Shown here: in pieces, positions 6,560 through 6,779 of the stretch
How the letters are laid out: each line of letters begins with the position of its first letter
How positions within the stretch are numbered: the stretch's first letter is position 1
DNA from: an uncultured Verrucomicrobia subdivision 3 bacterium
Lineage (GTDB): Bacteria > Verrucomicrobiota > Verrucomicrobiia > Limisphaerales > UBA11358
DNA: 6,779 nt
Direction: 5' to 3'
Assembly: GCA_903861445.1 (NCBI GenBank)
Contig: CAIOUK010000102.1
Span: forward strand, 1 to 6,779
Notes under the pieces: model-generated
Told to the model about the DNA's origin: nothing
Databases searched by the model: none
Seen by the model: only the letters and a program-made list of their open reading frames with translations
Position numbers and translations under genes: made by a program

Positions 6560-6779
6560 TTGCTGCCTCCAATGGTTTGAAATTGAGATAATAGACCGTC
6601 TGCCGTTTGCTGCCATCGCGGGTGCCGTCCGGCATCCTCACGAATTGGCAGCGCGTCCACGTCGCACGGTCTGCCCCCAAGCTCACGGCGTAGCGGAAAA
6701 ACTTTTCTACCTTCACTTCCGGCTGGCCGTGAACGTAGAACCACCCGTGCAACGATTTGCCGCCACTGTGAACCGCGCA
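6543..6779 (-). CDS. Probable AEP-type primase, C-terminal part (5' partial)
   Basis: The frame is open to the right edge, so only the last 78 residues of a longer protein are seen. A TTG at 6752 is in frame but is unlikely to be the true start. The visible part begins with HSGGKSLHGWF, which matches motif II (small-x-His within SGGK/G-x-LH) of archaeo-eukaryotic primase/polymerase domains such as the LigD polymerase domain and plasmid/phage PrimPol proteins. It then continues with LGADRATWTRCQFVRMPDG and a basic tail KRQTVYYLNF, resembling the end of mobile-element primases. The motif I DxD would lie outside the window, so catalytic competence cannot be judged. The gene ends inside the ATPase gene with a 17-bp overlap, fitting a primase-helicase operon. 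An alternative is another replication-initiator protein using the same fold. The existence of the gene is well supported, its exact family moderately. Confidence 0.6.
   Translation of the reverse strand, partial: CAVHSGGKSLHGWFYVHGQPEVKVEKFFRYAVSLGADRATWTRCQFVRMPDGTRDGSKRQTVYYLNFKPLEAANESAT
6566..6570 (-). promoter_or_regulatory. Strong Shine-Dalgarno for the ATPase gene
   Basis: GGAGG on the minus strand, six bases (CAGCAA) before the ATG at 6559. It lies inside the last codons of the upstream primase frame and decides the ATPase start. It is the clearest ribosome binding site in the window. Confidence 0.8.

Larger units (their letters stand above)
4030..6779. mobile_element. Integrated element (left end), right end outside window
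   Basis: The extent is inferred from the tRNA 3' fragment at the left, the tyrosine recombinase just inside it, and the opposing primase/ATPase replication-type genes. Established precedent is that many phages, satellites and integrative elements use tRNA 3' ends, with int beside one att site. The intact tRNA-Gly gene should sit on the minus strand at the other junction, beyond the right edge. Nothing visible in the window distinguishes a prophage, phage satellite, integrative conjugative element or integrated plasmid. Confidence 0.7.

Noticed and set aside
6560..6616. A 19-residue longer N-terminus for the ATPase.
   Set aside because: The extension overlaps the primase further and has no ribosome binding site, whereas GGAGG sits six bases before the ATG at 6559.

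Overview
The window reads as bacterial DNA of moderately high GC. It has dense, mostly uninterrupted genes, one TTG-initiated gene, and few Shine-Dalgarno sequences apart from one strong example. Large multiheme/HEAT/TPR cytochromes, the eukaryote-like xylulokinase and the general look of the proteins suggest a Verrucomicrobiota- or Planctomycetota-type environmental bacterium. That assignment is an impression from protein style and was not tested.

Left half (1 to about 4029), chromosomal backbone. A 5'-truncated gene encodes a periplasmic multiheme c-type cytochrome with seven visible CXXCH motifs, followed by HEAT-like and TPR repeats. It converges on a small, lower-GC gene on the minus strand (1880-2239) for an unrecognised protein with three predicted membrane segments. 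That gene is divergent from a complete FGGY-family xylulokinase (2338-3927) whose closest remembered relative is the animal-type XYLB. A hairpin followed by a T-rich stretch lies downstream of the kinase.

Right half (about 4030 to the right edge), end of an integrated mobile element. At 4030-4067 lies the 3' portion of a tRNA, probably tRNA-Gly, read on the minus strand. It has T-arm, acceptor strand, U73 and CCA, but no 5' half. Immediately inside is a tyrosine recombinase gene (4161-5297) with all catalytic residues. This is the usual arrangement of an element integrated into the 3' end of a tRNA gene, with the displaced 3' fragment marking the far junction. It predicts that the intact tRNA-Gly gene lies beyond the right edge.

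Converging on the integrase, with a strong imperfect hairpin between them, is a minus-strand replication-type module. It comprises the C-terminal end of a probable archaeo-eukaryotic-type primase (running off the right edge) and, overlapping it by 17 bp, a RepA-like/AAA_25 RecA-fold ATPase with a strong Shine-Dalgarno. Integrase plus primase plus hexameric-helicase-like ATPase is the core expected of a phage satellite, a prophage or an integrative plasmid-like element. No capsid, portal, conjugation or cargo genes are visible in the window, so the class of element cannot be decided.
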